Shown piece after piece: positions 1-9,739 of a stretch of DNA of 64,000 nucleotides. The notes under the pieces are model-generated. The model made no database searches and was not told the origin of the DNA. It saw only the letters and a program-made list of their open reading frames with translations. The stretch comes from Zanthoxylum bungeanum (taxonomy: Eukaryota > Streptophyta > Magnoliopsida > Sapindales > Rutaceae), in contig SKCR01031814.1 in NCBI GenBank assembly GCA_019454045.1, positions 22,697 through 86,696 of the forward strand, in the 5' to 3' direction. Both the position numbers and the translations under genes were made by a program. Every line of letters begins with the position of its first letter. The stretch's first letter is position 1.

Positions 1-1034
1 GGTTGATAATTAATTATTAATTTGACTTAATCTGGATACCGCCTATATGGCTGATTGGTAATTATCATGAAAGTTAATATATTATATTAAGGGAGATATC
101 TAAAATAGAAGTAATAAAAGTGGATCCTTTTACCTCAGCATGTTCTTTTATTGTACTTTTACTTTATTTACTTTTCAGCAATTTACTTTTCAGCATTTAC
201 TTTTCAGTAATTTACTTTCACATTTACTTTTCAGCATTTAATTTTCAGTATTTTACTTTATGTATTTTATTTTATTTAAGTTTTTACTACCCGTAAATAT
301 GTGTCGTAACTAAGCCAGTTATCTGAGGTTGTGATGAAATCCAATATCACCAGTTTATAATGGGTTATTTTATAGTTTGGGTAATTTAAAGGTTTACTTA
401 TTAAGTCTTAAGCTTAATGCGTCTTGTTAATTGGCCATTAATAAGATTGATCTGGTAAATCTAAAATAAACTTGACAAATGAATTTTAGGTTTCAGCCTT
501 AGACTTAATAGCCCACGATCTTCCTTGAGGATAGATAACCCTTTAATAGATTTTCTTACAGGATAGACATATACCTGTCTGGCGGGGGTAGCCATAATTG
601 GAACTTAAACTTAATGAATCCAGGTAATTTGGTTGACATAGACATATGGTTCAATTAAGTTATATTGGGTATTTGCGTCTGACCATCGACAGAGGCTTTC
701 GCATAATTTAGTGTTCCAAGTTAGTAAACCGATATATTACACAAAAATGAAATAACCACTTCATCTTTAAAATAATATTGGAAGATTCACAACCCTAGAT
801 AGTTTCCTAATATTGAATTTTCTTAAACCTACTTTCGTGCAATTTTATTTACTTGTATTTAAATTTAGAATCATCATCATTTCAAATCAATCAAACAACA
901 TGTTAGATACTAGTAATCATTTGACCTCATAAAATTAATAGATTAGGTATTAAGTCCTCGTGGGATCGATACTTTTTATACTACTTGAACGATACGTGCG
1001 CTTGCGTTATATGCGTGTGATTACGCACCGGTCA
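1..1034 (+). repeat. 5' LTR of element 1 (3' portion only)
   Basis: This stretch matches 7,770-8,809 nearly base for base with scattered substitutions. It includes the block of TTTACTTTTCAGCA repeats, the passage around 660-730 and the terminal CGCACCGGTCA. Its start lies beyond the window. The LTR ends at 1,034 and six bases separate it from the primer-binding site. Confidence 0.9.
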
Positions 1035-1040
1035 AGTTTT

Positions 1041-1058
1041 TGGCGCCGTTGCCGGAGA
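1041..1058 (+). other. Primer-binding site, tRNA-Asp type
   Basis: TGGCGCCGTTGCCGGAGA is complementary to the 3' end of plant tRNA-Asp (CCCCGGCAACGGCGCCA) except for one base. It lies six bases inside the left LTR, the usual layout in Athila-type elements. Confidence 0.85.
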
Positions 1059-1166
1059 CTTATTTATCTTTTACTATTAGTTTAGGGGTTAGATACATTT
1101 ACTTGTATCTAATTTCTTTTTACTTATTATTTTTGTTTTCTTGTGTTTCAGGTTCTCTGAAACTAC

Positions 1167-2352
1167 ATGAGACGAACCATAAGCTTTGAACTCCGACCGC
1201 TTGACCCAGAAATTGAAAGAACCATCAGACAATTGAGAAGGGAAAGACGAGAATGCCAATAAGCTTTAGTCAACATGGAACCTGAACCTTTGGAAGTTGC
1301 ACCACCAATACCCATTCGAGACAGAACCATTCCGGCGGTCGACGACTTCATTTCATGTATTGTACTTCCTCATTTACCAGCAAATGCGTGTGACATCAAA
1401 ACATGTATTCAGATGATTCAACAGTCAATACATTTTGTGGGGAATGCAACTGAAGATCCTAATGCCCACATCAGCAACTTCCTGGAAGTTTGCGGTACTT
1501 TCAATTACAACCGAGCAGCTGAAGAAGCAATGAGGCTGCATGTTTTTCCATATTCCCTGAAAGACAGAGCTAAATTTGGCTACATTCACTACCAGCAGGT
1601 TCCATCACAACTTGTAACACTCTAGCCACCAAATTCCTTGCAAAGTACTTTCCACCAGCCAGAACTGCAAAGTTGAGGAATGACATCACATCCTTCGTGC
1701 AACAAGATTCAGAATCCCTTTGCGAAGCTTGGGAAAGATTCAAAGTTTTACTCCGGAAATGTCCTCATCATGAGATCGCAAAGTGGCTACAAGTCCAAAC
1801 CTTCTACAATGGACTTTCTGGAATAATGAGAACCACAATTGATGTTGCTGCTGGAGAGCTTTGATGGCAAAATAAGAAGATCGGGCTTGAGACTTAATTG
1901 AAGAAATGGCCAACAACAATTCTTTCTTTCTGGCCAACAAAAAGAGCATGATCCAAAGAATTGCAGGAATTTATGAAGTTGGAGCCAACACAACACTGAA
2001 TTCCAAGCTGGATGTGATTTGTAAAAATCTGGAAACTCTTAACATGAAAGTTAATGGTGGATCCACAAGTTCACCATTTGGAGGAGTACCTGAGTCAGAA
2101 TCTTACAACCAACAAGAAGAGACAGTGAACTATATCAACAATTTCAACAGACAGAGGAACAATCCATATTCCAACACTTACAACCCAGGGTGGAGGAATC
2201 ATCTGAATTTTTCATGGAGCAATAATTCAGGGCAAAAGAACAATCCACCACCAGGATTCCAACAACAGTACTATCCACCACATGGATTCCAGCAACAGAA
2301 CAAAGGCCATGAGCATGAAAAAGAACCAGGAATAATAGAAGTGCTGGCCTAG
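1167..2352 (+). pseudogene. gag (capsid) pseudogene of element 1
   Basis: Retroelement Gag, the structural protein of the virus-like particle. Reading starts at the ATG at 1,167 but is broken several times. There is a stop near 1,258, then open pieces at 1,275-1,625, 1,673-1,864 and 1,906-2,352 in shifted frames. The second piece has the plant Ty3/gypsy Gag pattern (EDPNAHISNFLEVC, then FPYSLKDRAK) and the third resembles the Gag linker, with many N, Q and P residues. No CCHC knuckle was found here. The copy cannot encode a working capsid. Family identity is secure from the capsid motifs. Confidence 0.85.
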
Positions 2353-2550
2353 TTGAAGAAGCAAGAAGCAAAATACGATACTTTAGCAGCTATGGTTCAA
2401 AATCAAGTAGCATTGAATCAAAGCCATTCAACCTCTTTCAAAGCACTGTAGAATCAAATGGGACAACTGGCCAATGCTCAGAGTTACAGACCGCCCGGTA
2501 CCCTTTCCTAGCAACACATAGCCAAATCCAAGGAACATGGTAAAGGAACA

Positions 2551-3258
2551 ATGTCATGCCATCATGTTAAAAGCGGTACTGAAATCAACAAAGATGTTGG
2601 AATCAAGGCAACAATTGAAGATATTCCAAAAGAAACAAAGCAACAGATGGAGGAAAAAGAACAGATCACTCCACCTCCACATTTTCCTCAGAGTCTTCAG
2701 AAAAACAAAATGGAAAAACAGTTTGCTCGTTTCCTGGAGGTGTTCAAAAAGCTGCACATCAACATTCCATTTGCAGAAGCGTTGGAACAAATGCCCAGCT
2801 ATGTCAAATTCATGAAAGCCATTCTTTCACGAAAATGGAGATTGGGAGACTACGAGACAGTAGCATTGACGGAAGAATGCAATGCCATCATTCAGAGGAA
2901 AATTCCCCCAAAGTTGAAAGATCCTGGCAGTTTCACCAATCCTTGCATCATAGAAGAACATAACTTTGGTAAGGCTTTATGTGATTTAGGTGCAAGTGTT
3001 AACTTGATGCCTTTTCTATTTTCAGGAAACTGTAGATTGGAGAAACAATGCCCTTCAGTCTCTCTACAACTTGCTGATAGAACGCTCGTATTTCCAAGAG
3101 GCGTAGTTGAGGATGTGCTGGTCAAGGTTGACAAATTCATTTTTCCAGCAGATTTATTGTCCTTGATATGGAGGAAGACGCATACGTGCCAATCTTCCTT
3201 GGGAGACCATTTTTGGCTACAGGTCGAACTATTATTGATATACAAAAAGGAGAATTAA
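2551..3258 (+). pseudogene. Retropepsin (aspartic protease) pseudogene of element 1
   Basis: The open stretch contains the retropepsin active-site segment ALCDLGASVNLMP (about 2,970-3,015; DLG in place of DTG or DSG, usual in this lineage) and a flanking FPRGVVEDVLVKVDKFIFPAD segment. Near 3,160 the frame shifts. The expected continuation (DMEEDAYVPIFLGRPFLATG) is read in the next frame and forms the start of the 3,168-3,854 ORF. The protease is therefore split by a frameshift and probably inactive. Confidence 0.85.
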
Positions 3259-3854
3259 CCATGAGGGTACATGACCAAGAAGTAACATTCAATATTTTCA
3301 AGGCCATGAATTTCCCAGATGATGAAAAGAATGAGGAATGTTTCAGACTTGATGTGATACACAATACCATTCAGAACTCCAATGCAATGCAAAGTTCTAT
3401 TGACAAACTTAAAACATGTCAATTGCCTGTGGAGGCTGAAGATAAAGCGTCTTTTGCACTGAAAAAGCCAATTCTTGCACTACAAGCAACAGAAGAGAAA
3501 AAGTTCCACCAGCTCAACGAATTGGAGGAATTTCACAATCAGCATTTTGAGGATGCCAAATTGTACAAAGAAAATGCAAGGAAAAGACATGATGAGAAGT
3601 TAGTGCGCATACAACTGGAACCAGGGCAGAAGGTACTGTTAAACAAATCAAGGGTGAAATTATTCCCATGGAAGCCAAAATCACGGTGGTCAAGTCCATT
3701 TGTGATCACCAAGGTTTTACCAGACAGAGCCGTTGAGATACATGATCCTGACTCCAACAAAAATTTCAAGGTTAAAAACAAGCGTGTCAAACACTACTGG
3801 GGAGAATCATCTGAGCGACAAAAAGAAAGTGTCACACTTTCAGATCCAGCCTAA
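3168..3854 (+). pseudogene. Chimeric pol remnant: protease tail joined to integrase C-terminus
   Basis: An uninterrupted 228-aa reading frame. Residues 1 to about 85 are the protease end and the linker that normally precedes reverse transcriptase (FLGRPFLATGRTIID). From about residue 95 the sequence is the region after the integrase core (QLNELEEF, then LYKENARKRHDEKL, then SRVKLFPWKPKSRWSSPF). Reverse transcriptase, RNase H and the integrase zinc and DDE domains are missing between them. The junction lies near 3,420-3,460 and keeps the frame. This is an internal deletion derivative; whether the ORF is translated is unknown. Confidence 0.85.
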
Positions 3855-3992
3855 CGTTCGAGAAGTTACGTCTAGCTTATGACGTTAAACTTAGCGCTCG
3901 CATGGAGGAAACTCATGCAATTTGTGTATATATTGTGATTTGGTGTGATTTAATTTTATGTGTTTAGTTTTTGCAGGTTAAGACATTTCAGG
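3855..3992 (+). promoter_or_regulatory. Spacer after pol with conserved motif and candidate splice acceptor
   Basis: After the pol stop comes a block with GCGCTCGCATGGAGGAAAC, the counterpart of the GCGCTnGnnGGGAGGCAACCC block that follows pol in Athila elements. The same block recurs in element 2 near 19,275-19,325 (minus strand). A pyrimidine-rich tract ending TTTTTGCAG at 3,976 looks like a 3' splice site 16 bases before the next ATG. This would suit expression of the downstream ORF from a spliced subgenomic RNA, as proposed for env-like ORFs. The splice is inferred only. Confidence 0.5.
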
Positions 3993-4412
3993 ATGGAAGA
4001 AATTCTCGAAAATCTTCACAAGGAATTTCCTTCTCTCCCTCAAAACTCTCTGATGAAAGTCTACAAAGCTCGCTTGGAACGAATGAGACTACTGATGATC
4101 CATGATATTCCTAATGACATTTGTTGGGTAATCGAAGCACGGGTCCGATTAGCAGGTGAGTATTCTGATTCCTGTAATTCTTATTTCCCTGGATTTAGAA
4201 GAAGCACCTATGCAAAGAAACATAGAGCTAAGCAAATGGGTGTTTGTTACAAATGTGCACACTGGAATTGCAATACTCGTTGTCGTTCTTTAGGAATGGT
4301 GTCTGATAATCGCGAAGATAAAATTAAATTCATTAGGGATGGCTTGAGTAATGAGTCTGTAGATAATATATCTTCGACTCTTAGACGCATCCCATTGGAT
4401 ATGTTCATATAG
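3993..4412 (+). CDS. Uncharacterised 139-aa ORF in env-like position of element 1
   Basis: Open frame beginning MEEILENLHKEFPSL and ending RRIPLDMFI; an upstream ATG at 3,960 is possible, but the one at 3,993 follows the candidate splice acceptor. I do not recognise the family. The protein is basic in its middle and has a compact Cys/His cluster (CYKCAHWNCNTRC, around residues 90-103) that could bind zinc. No signal peptide or membrane segment is seen. A degenerate, locally duplicated relative lies in element 2 at about 18,990-19,260 (minus), so the ORF belongs to the element family. It could be a host-derived passenger like the neighbouring LOG-like sequence, or a diverged accessory ORF. Confidence 0.55.
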   Translation: MEEILENLHKEFPSLPQNSLMKVYKARLERMRLLMIHDIPNDICWVIEARVRLAGEYSDSCNSYFPGFRRSTYAKKHRAKQMGVCYKCAHWNCNTRCRSLGMVSDNREDKIKFIRDGLSNESVDNISSTLRRIPLDMFI

Positions 4413-4790
4413 CCATTCGCAAATTACATACACAATTCCAAAAAGAAAGACAACAATTAAGTCTCGGGAATCTGACTCAAAAAGACCATATTTGCCAATT
4501 ATAAGAAAATTGGATGGGAAGCTTGTCCCTGACGCATAGACGTCAATCAAGCCGCTAAGTTTCTTGTACATATTATATCTCTTTGTCTTTTCCTAATAAT
4601 TTTAATTTGTTTTGTTGTTTTCATTTATTTTCTCTGACATGATCCAGACCTTTTTGACTATCACGATTTATTTTACTGTTAACTAATAATTGTCATTTGG
4701 CAGGTACTAGTGCTATTATTTTACTCACCCCTTTTCAGATGTTATAAATTCAACTCATTATTGCACTTTTGAAGACATCAAGAGTAAAAC

Positions 4791-5435
4791 ACGGAAGCCA
4801 ATTCAAGAAAACGAGTTGAAAACATCTGTGCGTTTTGCGGTACTAGTGTTGGTGTTAAGCCACAATACATAGAAGCAACACAGGAATTGGGTCGAGTCTT
4901 AGCTACAAGGAATATGCACTTAGTATATGGCGGATGCAATCTTGGACTTATGGGGATCATTTCAAAGGCCGTACAGGAAGGAGGCAGTCACGTTTTGGGA
5001 ATCATCCCAAAACCATTGGCAGAGGCAAATCTTATTGCACCATCAAACAGAGAAGAATTAATCGTGCCGGGTATGTCTTAACTAATGATTAACCGTGCTA
5101 ATGCTTTTATTACTTTTCCAGATGGCTTGGGTAAATTGGAGGAAATTTTTACAGTATTATCTTGGGCGAACCTGAACATACACCAGAAACCGCTGGGACT
5201 GTACAATGTTGAAGGATTCTATGATTTTCTTTATGTGTTTCTTGATGATGCCTGAAGAAATGAGTTCGTGTCAAAACCTTTAAAAGAACTCATCTTCACT
5301 GCCAGAACTGCTCCAGATCTAATTGACCAAATCATAGCCTATGAACCACAAATTGACCATATCCTTTCAAAGATAAATTGGTCCGAGGACGATCGTGGTA
5401 AGAGGCGTCGGATTAATCTGGATCTTAACCTTTAA
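4791..5435 (+). pseudogene. LOG-like cytokinin riboside 5'-monophosphate phosphoribohydrolase pseudogene carried by element 1
   Basis: LOG enzymes release active cytokinin bases from their riboside monophosphates. A 215-codon frame has the family order: an N-terminal ICxFCG-SxG strand (here ICAFCGTSVG), a YGG-NLGLMG loop (YGGCNLGLMG), GGSHVLGIIP, a PGGxGTxxE-type motif (PDGLGKLEE), then QKPLGLYN. Defects are: ACG instead of ATG at 4,791, in-frame stops at 5,079 and 5,253, and a 9-base gap relative to element 2 just after the first stop, which removes the conserved Arg region. A pyrimidine tract ending TTTTCAG at 4,738 precedes the frame. Family assignment is firm. The copy is inactive as read. 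Confidence 0.85.
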
Positions 5436-6752
5436 CTTTTCATTTAGATGTAGAATTTCAGCTAACCAGGTACGGTTTTCTAAACTCTTCTTCTACTGTT
5501 TAAGACATTGGGGACAATGTCTCATTTAGGTTTGAGGGAGGAGAATAGTTAAATTTTATCTTATTTTTAGTCCAAAATTTTTCGAAAAATACAAAAAATT
5601 GAAAAATTTTCAAAAAAATACAAAAATATTTTGCGTTTTCGTTTTTATTTTGACTAAAAATGTGAAATTGGTAAGAGATAGCTCAGTAAGGAGTTTCCAC
5701 TCCTGAGACGTATCTCAAACCTAATTCGGAACAAGTTAATTTTTGTTTATTTCCTTTTGAATTATTTAATTTGTGAATTCTCCATAAGACTGACTAAAAT
5801 AGATCTTCATATGCTCAGTTAGCAGGTATTATCAACATGCATAGTAACATACAGACATGAGCTATAATTGAAAAGTTTGTAATATTCAGTGCTTTAGTTT
5901 AATTGGAGGAAGCATCTCAAAAAGTGGAGTAAAAAAAACAAAAAAAAAACATCTGAGATCCGAGTTATTAAGTCTGTAAAGGTCTTTTAACAGCTAGTGC
6001 CCTAAAGCCAACTGGTTTGGGAGTCACTGGCCCAAAGCTCGCTACATGGATCAAGGATGTTGCAAAAATATATATATCTGAAGTCTGAGTAATTAAGTCC
6101 GTAGGGGTGTCTTAACACATGGTGCCCTAAAGCCAACTGGTCTGGGAGCCACCGACCCAACACTCGCTACATAGATGAAAGATATTGTATAAATAAATAA
6201 ATAAAAATCAAAAATCAAAGAAAAAAAAATCAGAAAAATCAGAAAAATTATTCCAATGCTCCAAAAAGATGTGAATTCTGATAAAACTTTAGGACAAAAA
6301 TATTACTCTCTTATCAACTGCACTTGTGACTGTTGTGGGCAAAAATGAGTTGATTAATATTTTGTCGGCTGTGCATATGGAGAATGGTAAATATAATCGG
6401 AGAATTTACTTATAAAGTAATTTAGAAAGAAAGAAAACAACTAGTAACTTGGAGTAGAATTTTCACCTGATTAGTCACTAACTTCTTTATTCTATTTTCT
6501 CTTGTCTTTTTGCTTTTGTGTGCATTAGTTTTATTATCTTTTTACTTTTGTAAAACGTTTGTGGGTATCGTCGATGTAAGCCCTCACGAGACTATAACTC
6601 GTTCACTAGGGACACCTATGGGTTTAAAGGCTTGTTGCATATGCTAATGCAACCGTGATCCCTACGAAAGTGGCTTAGTTTAATTTTAATTATTTCTTGT
6701 ATTTTATTTTGTTATTTTGCTCGAGAACTAGCAAAATGTTAGGTTTGGGGTG
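5436..6752 (+). other. 3' internal region of element 1 with 125-bp duplication and polypurine tract
   Basis: No coding potential. It holds two tandem copies of a 125-bp unit (about 5,950-6,190; each contains the phrase GCCCTAAAGCCAACTGG) and a conserved block at 6,560-6,690. The G-rich polypurine stretch lies at 6,741-6,752, directly before the right LTR. All these parts recur in reverse orientation in element 2 (13,668-14,960), so they are family features rather than random sequence. Confidence 0.75.
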
Positions 6753-8809
6753 TGATGAGCGGAAAATATATCAATATTTACCGCCCCTTTTACTTAATAT
6801 TTTGTTTAGTTTCTCGGGTTTGATGAACGTTTTGATGTGTTTTAGTTTATTTTGCAGATAAAATAATATTGGGACACAATGAAATCATTTAGGACGAAAT
6901 GTGGGTCAAATAAGGGCAAATATTAGACTTGACATATTAATTTTGGAGATTGGAAACTTGAAAGGGCGTTTTAACGAAGTGCAGTTTTGGAAATTCCAAT
7001 TTTGCGCATCTGTCGTATTTTGGGCATAACGTTTTACTCCGATATTGGATTGAGCTGATTCAAGTTCCAGATTAAAGAAGACTCAAATATCTACAACTTT
7101 GAAAGACAAAATAATTTCAAATTCTGAAGATTTCATACCCGAAATTGATGAACCATCCATAAGTGTGTTGTGTGTAATTATTAAAGTCATTTTCAATCAT
7201 TTTCAAAGAAAAAAAATAAATTGATAAATAAATAATAAAAATTATCAAATCACCATCAAACATGATAAACAATTAGTGGAGCAATTAATAATGGATTTGG
7301 TGGAGCAATTAGTGGAGCAATTAATAATTGATTTGGTGGATGATTTGATGGAGGCAAAATTTTGCCTATAAATACCAAGCCATTTCACTTGTAAATTCAT
7401 ACTTTATTCTAAGGAATTCCTTAAGAATACTAAGAAGATTGTATCTTATTTGTTTATTTACAGCTTTCAGTAATTAATTTCCGCATTCACACTTTCTTTC
7501 CTTACTTTTCAGTTTTTACTTTCCGCAATTTACTTTTACGCACAATATTTTTCTTTCTTTAATTTTCAGTTTTTACTTTTTAGTAATGAGGAGGTAACTC
7601 CCCTTTGCTGGGGTAAAAGGTAAAACTTTTATTACTAATATTTAGATTAATCTCCCTTAATTATAATATATAAACTAGTTAAAACCTGACTTAACGAGGA
7701 TACAGCCATATTGGTCGGTTGATAATTATTTAAATTGGTTTTAACCTGACTAAACTGGATACCGCCTGATTGGTCGGTTGGTAATTAATTATTAATTTGA
7801 CTTAATCTGGATACCGCCTATATGACTGGTTGGTAATTATCATGCAAAGTTAATATATTATATTAAGGGAGATATCTAAAATAGAAGTAATAAAAGTGGA
7901 TCCTTTTACCTCAGCATTTTCTTTTATTGTACTTTTACTTTATTTACTTTTCAGCAATTTACTTTCAGCATTTACTTTTCAGTAATTTACTTTCACATTT
8001 ACTTTTCAACATTTAATTTTCAGTATTTTACTTTATGTCTTTTATTTTATTTAAGTTTTTACTACCCGTAAATATGTGTCGTAACTAAGCTAGTTATCTG
8101 GGGTTGTGATGAAATTCAATATCACCGATTTATAAGGGGTTATTTTATAGTTTGGGTAATTTAAAGGTTTACTTATTAAGTCTTAAGCTTAATGCATCTT
8201 GCTAATTGGCCATTAATACGATTGATCTGGTAAATCTAAAATAAACTTGACAAATGAATTTTAGGTTTAAGCCTTAGACTTAATAGCCCACGGTCTTCCT
8301 TGATGATAGATAACCCTTTAATAGATTTTCTTACAGGATAGACATATACCTGTCAGGCGGGGGTAGCCATAATTGGAACTTAAACTTAATGAATCCATGT
8401 AATTTGATTTACATAGACATATGGTTCAATTGGGTTATACTGGGTATTTGTGTCTGACCATCGACAGAGGCTTTCGCATAATTTAGTGTTCCAGGTTAGT
8501 AAACCGATATATTACACAAAAATGAAATAACCACTTCATCTTTAAAATGATATTGGAAGATTCGCAACCCTAGATAGTTTCCTAATATTGAATTTTCTTA
8601 AACCTACTTTCGTGCAATTTTATTTACGTGTATTTAAATTTAGAATCATCACCATTTCAAATCAATCAAACAACCTATTAGATACTAGTAATCATTTGAC
8701 CTCATAAAATTAATAGATTATGTATTAAGTTCTCGTGGGATCGATACTTTTTATACTACTTGAACGATACGTGTGCTTGCGTTATATGCGTGTGATTACG
8801 CACCGGTCA
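6753..8809 (+). repeat. 3' LTR of element 1 (2,057 bp)
   Basis: The LTR runs from TGATGAGCGG to CACCGGTCA. Its last 1,030 bases match 1-1,034. The U3 half differs from that of element 2: it lacks the CACGTG-rich block and instead has an AT-rich block around 7,190-7,340 with repeats of GTGGAGCAATTA. Near 7,690-7,850 there are three degenerate units of about 60 bp, each containing GGATAC(A/C)GCC and GGT(C/T)GGTTG(A/G)TAATTA. A TATA-like TATAAATACC occurs near 7,368. Confidence 0.9.
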
Positions 8810-9026
8810 ATTTACCATTGGAGACAAAGCCATATCACTTACCATGTCATCCAAGCAATTATGTTTATTAGGTGGCATGTATACACCTAATATATTTGTC
8901 ATTAGCTAATTCATTTTATGTTTTGGTATGGCCTCCACTTTTATGTGTTTACCGTTGAAAGAAAGCATTTGATGCTTAATGACAAAGTCCTTGTCTTTAA
9001 CTTATAATTTCTTATGCTTTGGTATG
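8810..9026 (+). mobile_element. Element 4 (Ty1/copia): outer fragment of its 5' LTR
   Basis: These 217 bases lie between element 1 and element 3. The right side of element 3 continues into the rest of a copia-type LTR (26,202-26,675), and both sides carry the GTATG duplication. A segment here (about 8,935-8,993) and one at 26,201-26,260 look like diverged direct repeats inside that LTR. The true 5' end cannot be fixed because element 1 abuts at 8,809. Confidence 0.6.
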
Positions 9027-9579
9027 TATGGATGCTGGATTTCGTCCGAGGTCCACAATCGAGAATTTGTAGGTTGGGGCACTAGTGATCCTGCAAAACA
9101 AAGGTAGAGTGAGCGGGGAGCACTGCCCACCAGTGTGGTGGGTGCCGAAGGCACTCCGACCCTCAAGTCAGTATGAAGATGAGTTGTATATAATGGAAGA
9201 ACAAGGTCGAAAGTTACCTTGACTAAGGAATAAGAAGCTAGGAGAGCTCAAGTATGAGAGCTAAGACTTGAATCCCTTTATTTTGAATTGTGTTGCTATT
9301 TTATAGGTGAAGAAATGTGACTTCATTAGTTGCCATAAGTCCCACAACGTGCTCATGTATTTGATGAAACGTCTTAGCATGTGGAAATATACTTGGTGTT
9401 AGGAAAAAGAGGGTAGCATTTGGTATATAATAAGATAAGATTGTTTTTAAGCTATTGGTTCAATTATAGTCCAATAATACTAAATTTTTTGGGTTGGGTC
9501 TATTCTTTTGGGCCTTGCTTACTGTTGGGTTTGAGATGAAAATACGATTTTACTATTGGGTCCAAATTTGGCCCATACA
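9027..9579 (-). repeat. 3' LTR of element 3
   Basis: Matches 25,609-26,196 with small indels, for example a missing stretch near 9,220 where the right copy has GACTGTCGTGAGGGCGG. It ends in TGTATGGGCC when read on the minus strand. The region 9,580-9,740 beyond it is unassigned interior. Confidence 0.85.
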
Positions 9580-9739
9580 GTTTGTTCTCTACTCTTTAAG
9601 TCAAAGAGTCTTTGACTTGGATAGTATTTTGTCGATTGTATCGTCAGAGATTTGATACTGGTATGTAGACGTCTTTAATGTCGTCTAGAGGAGCCGATTG
9701 TTAAGACTTCAACTTAACTCTACAAGAAAAATGAGGAAT

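Larger units (their letters stand above)
1..8809 (+). mobile_element. Element 1: Athila-like LTR retrotransposon, internally deleted, 5' end outside window
   Basis: Two copies of the same LTR sequence flank a 5.7-kb interior: 1-1,034 (truncated by the window edge) and 6,753-8,809. The LTR begins TGATGAG and ends CGGTCA. A tRNA-Asp-type primer site follows the left LTR, and a G-rich polypurine stretch (AGGTTTGGGGTG) precedes the right one. The interior holds broken gag and protease, an integrase C-terminal tail, a 139-aa ORF and a LOG-like pseudogene. No reverse transcriptase, RNase H or integrase core is present, so the copy is non-autonomous. The primer site, the gag type and the conserved spacer after pol fit the Athila lineage of Ty3/gypsy (established knowledge of the family). 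The left target duplication lies outside the window and cannot be checked. Confidence 0.9.
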
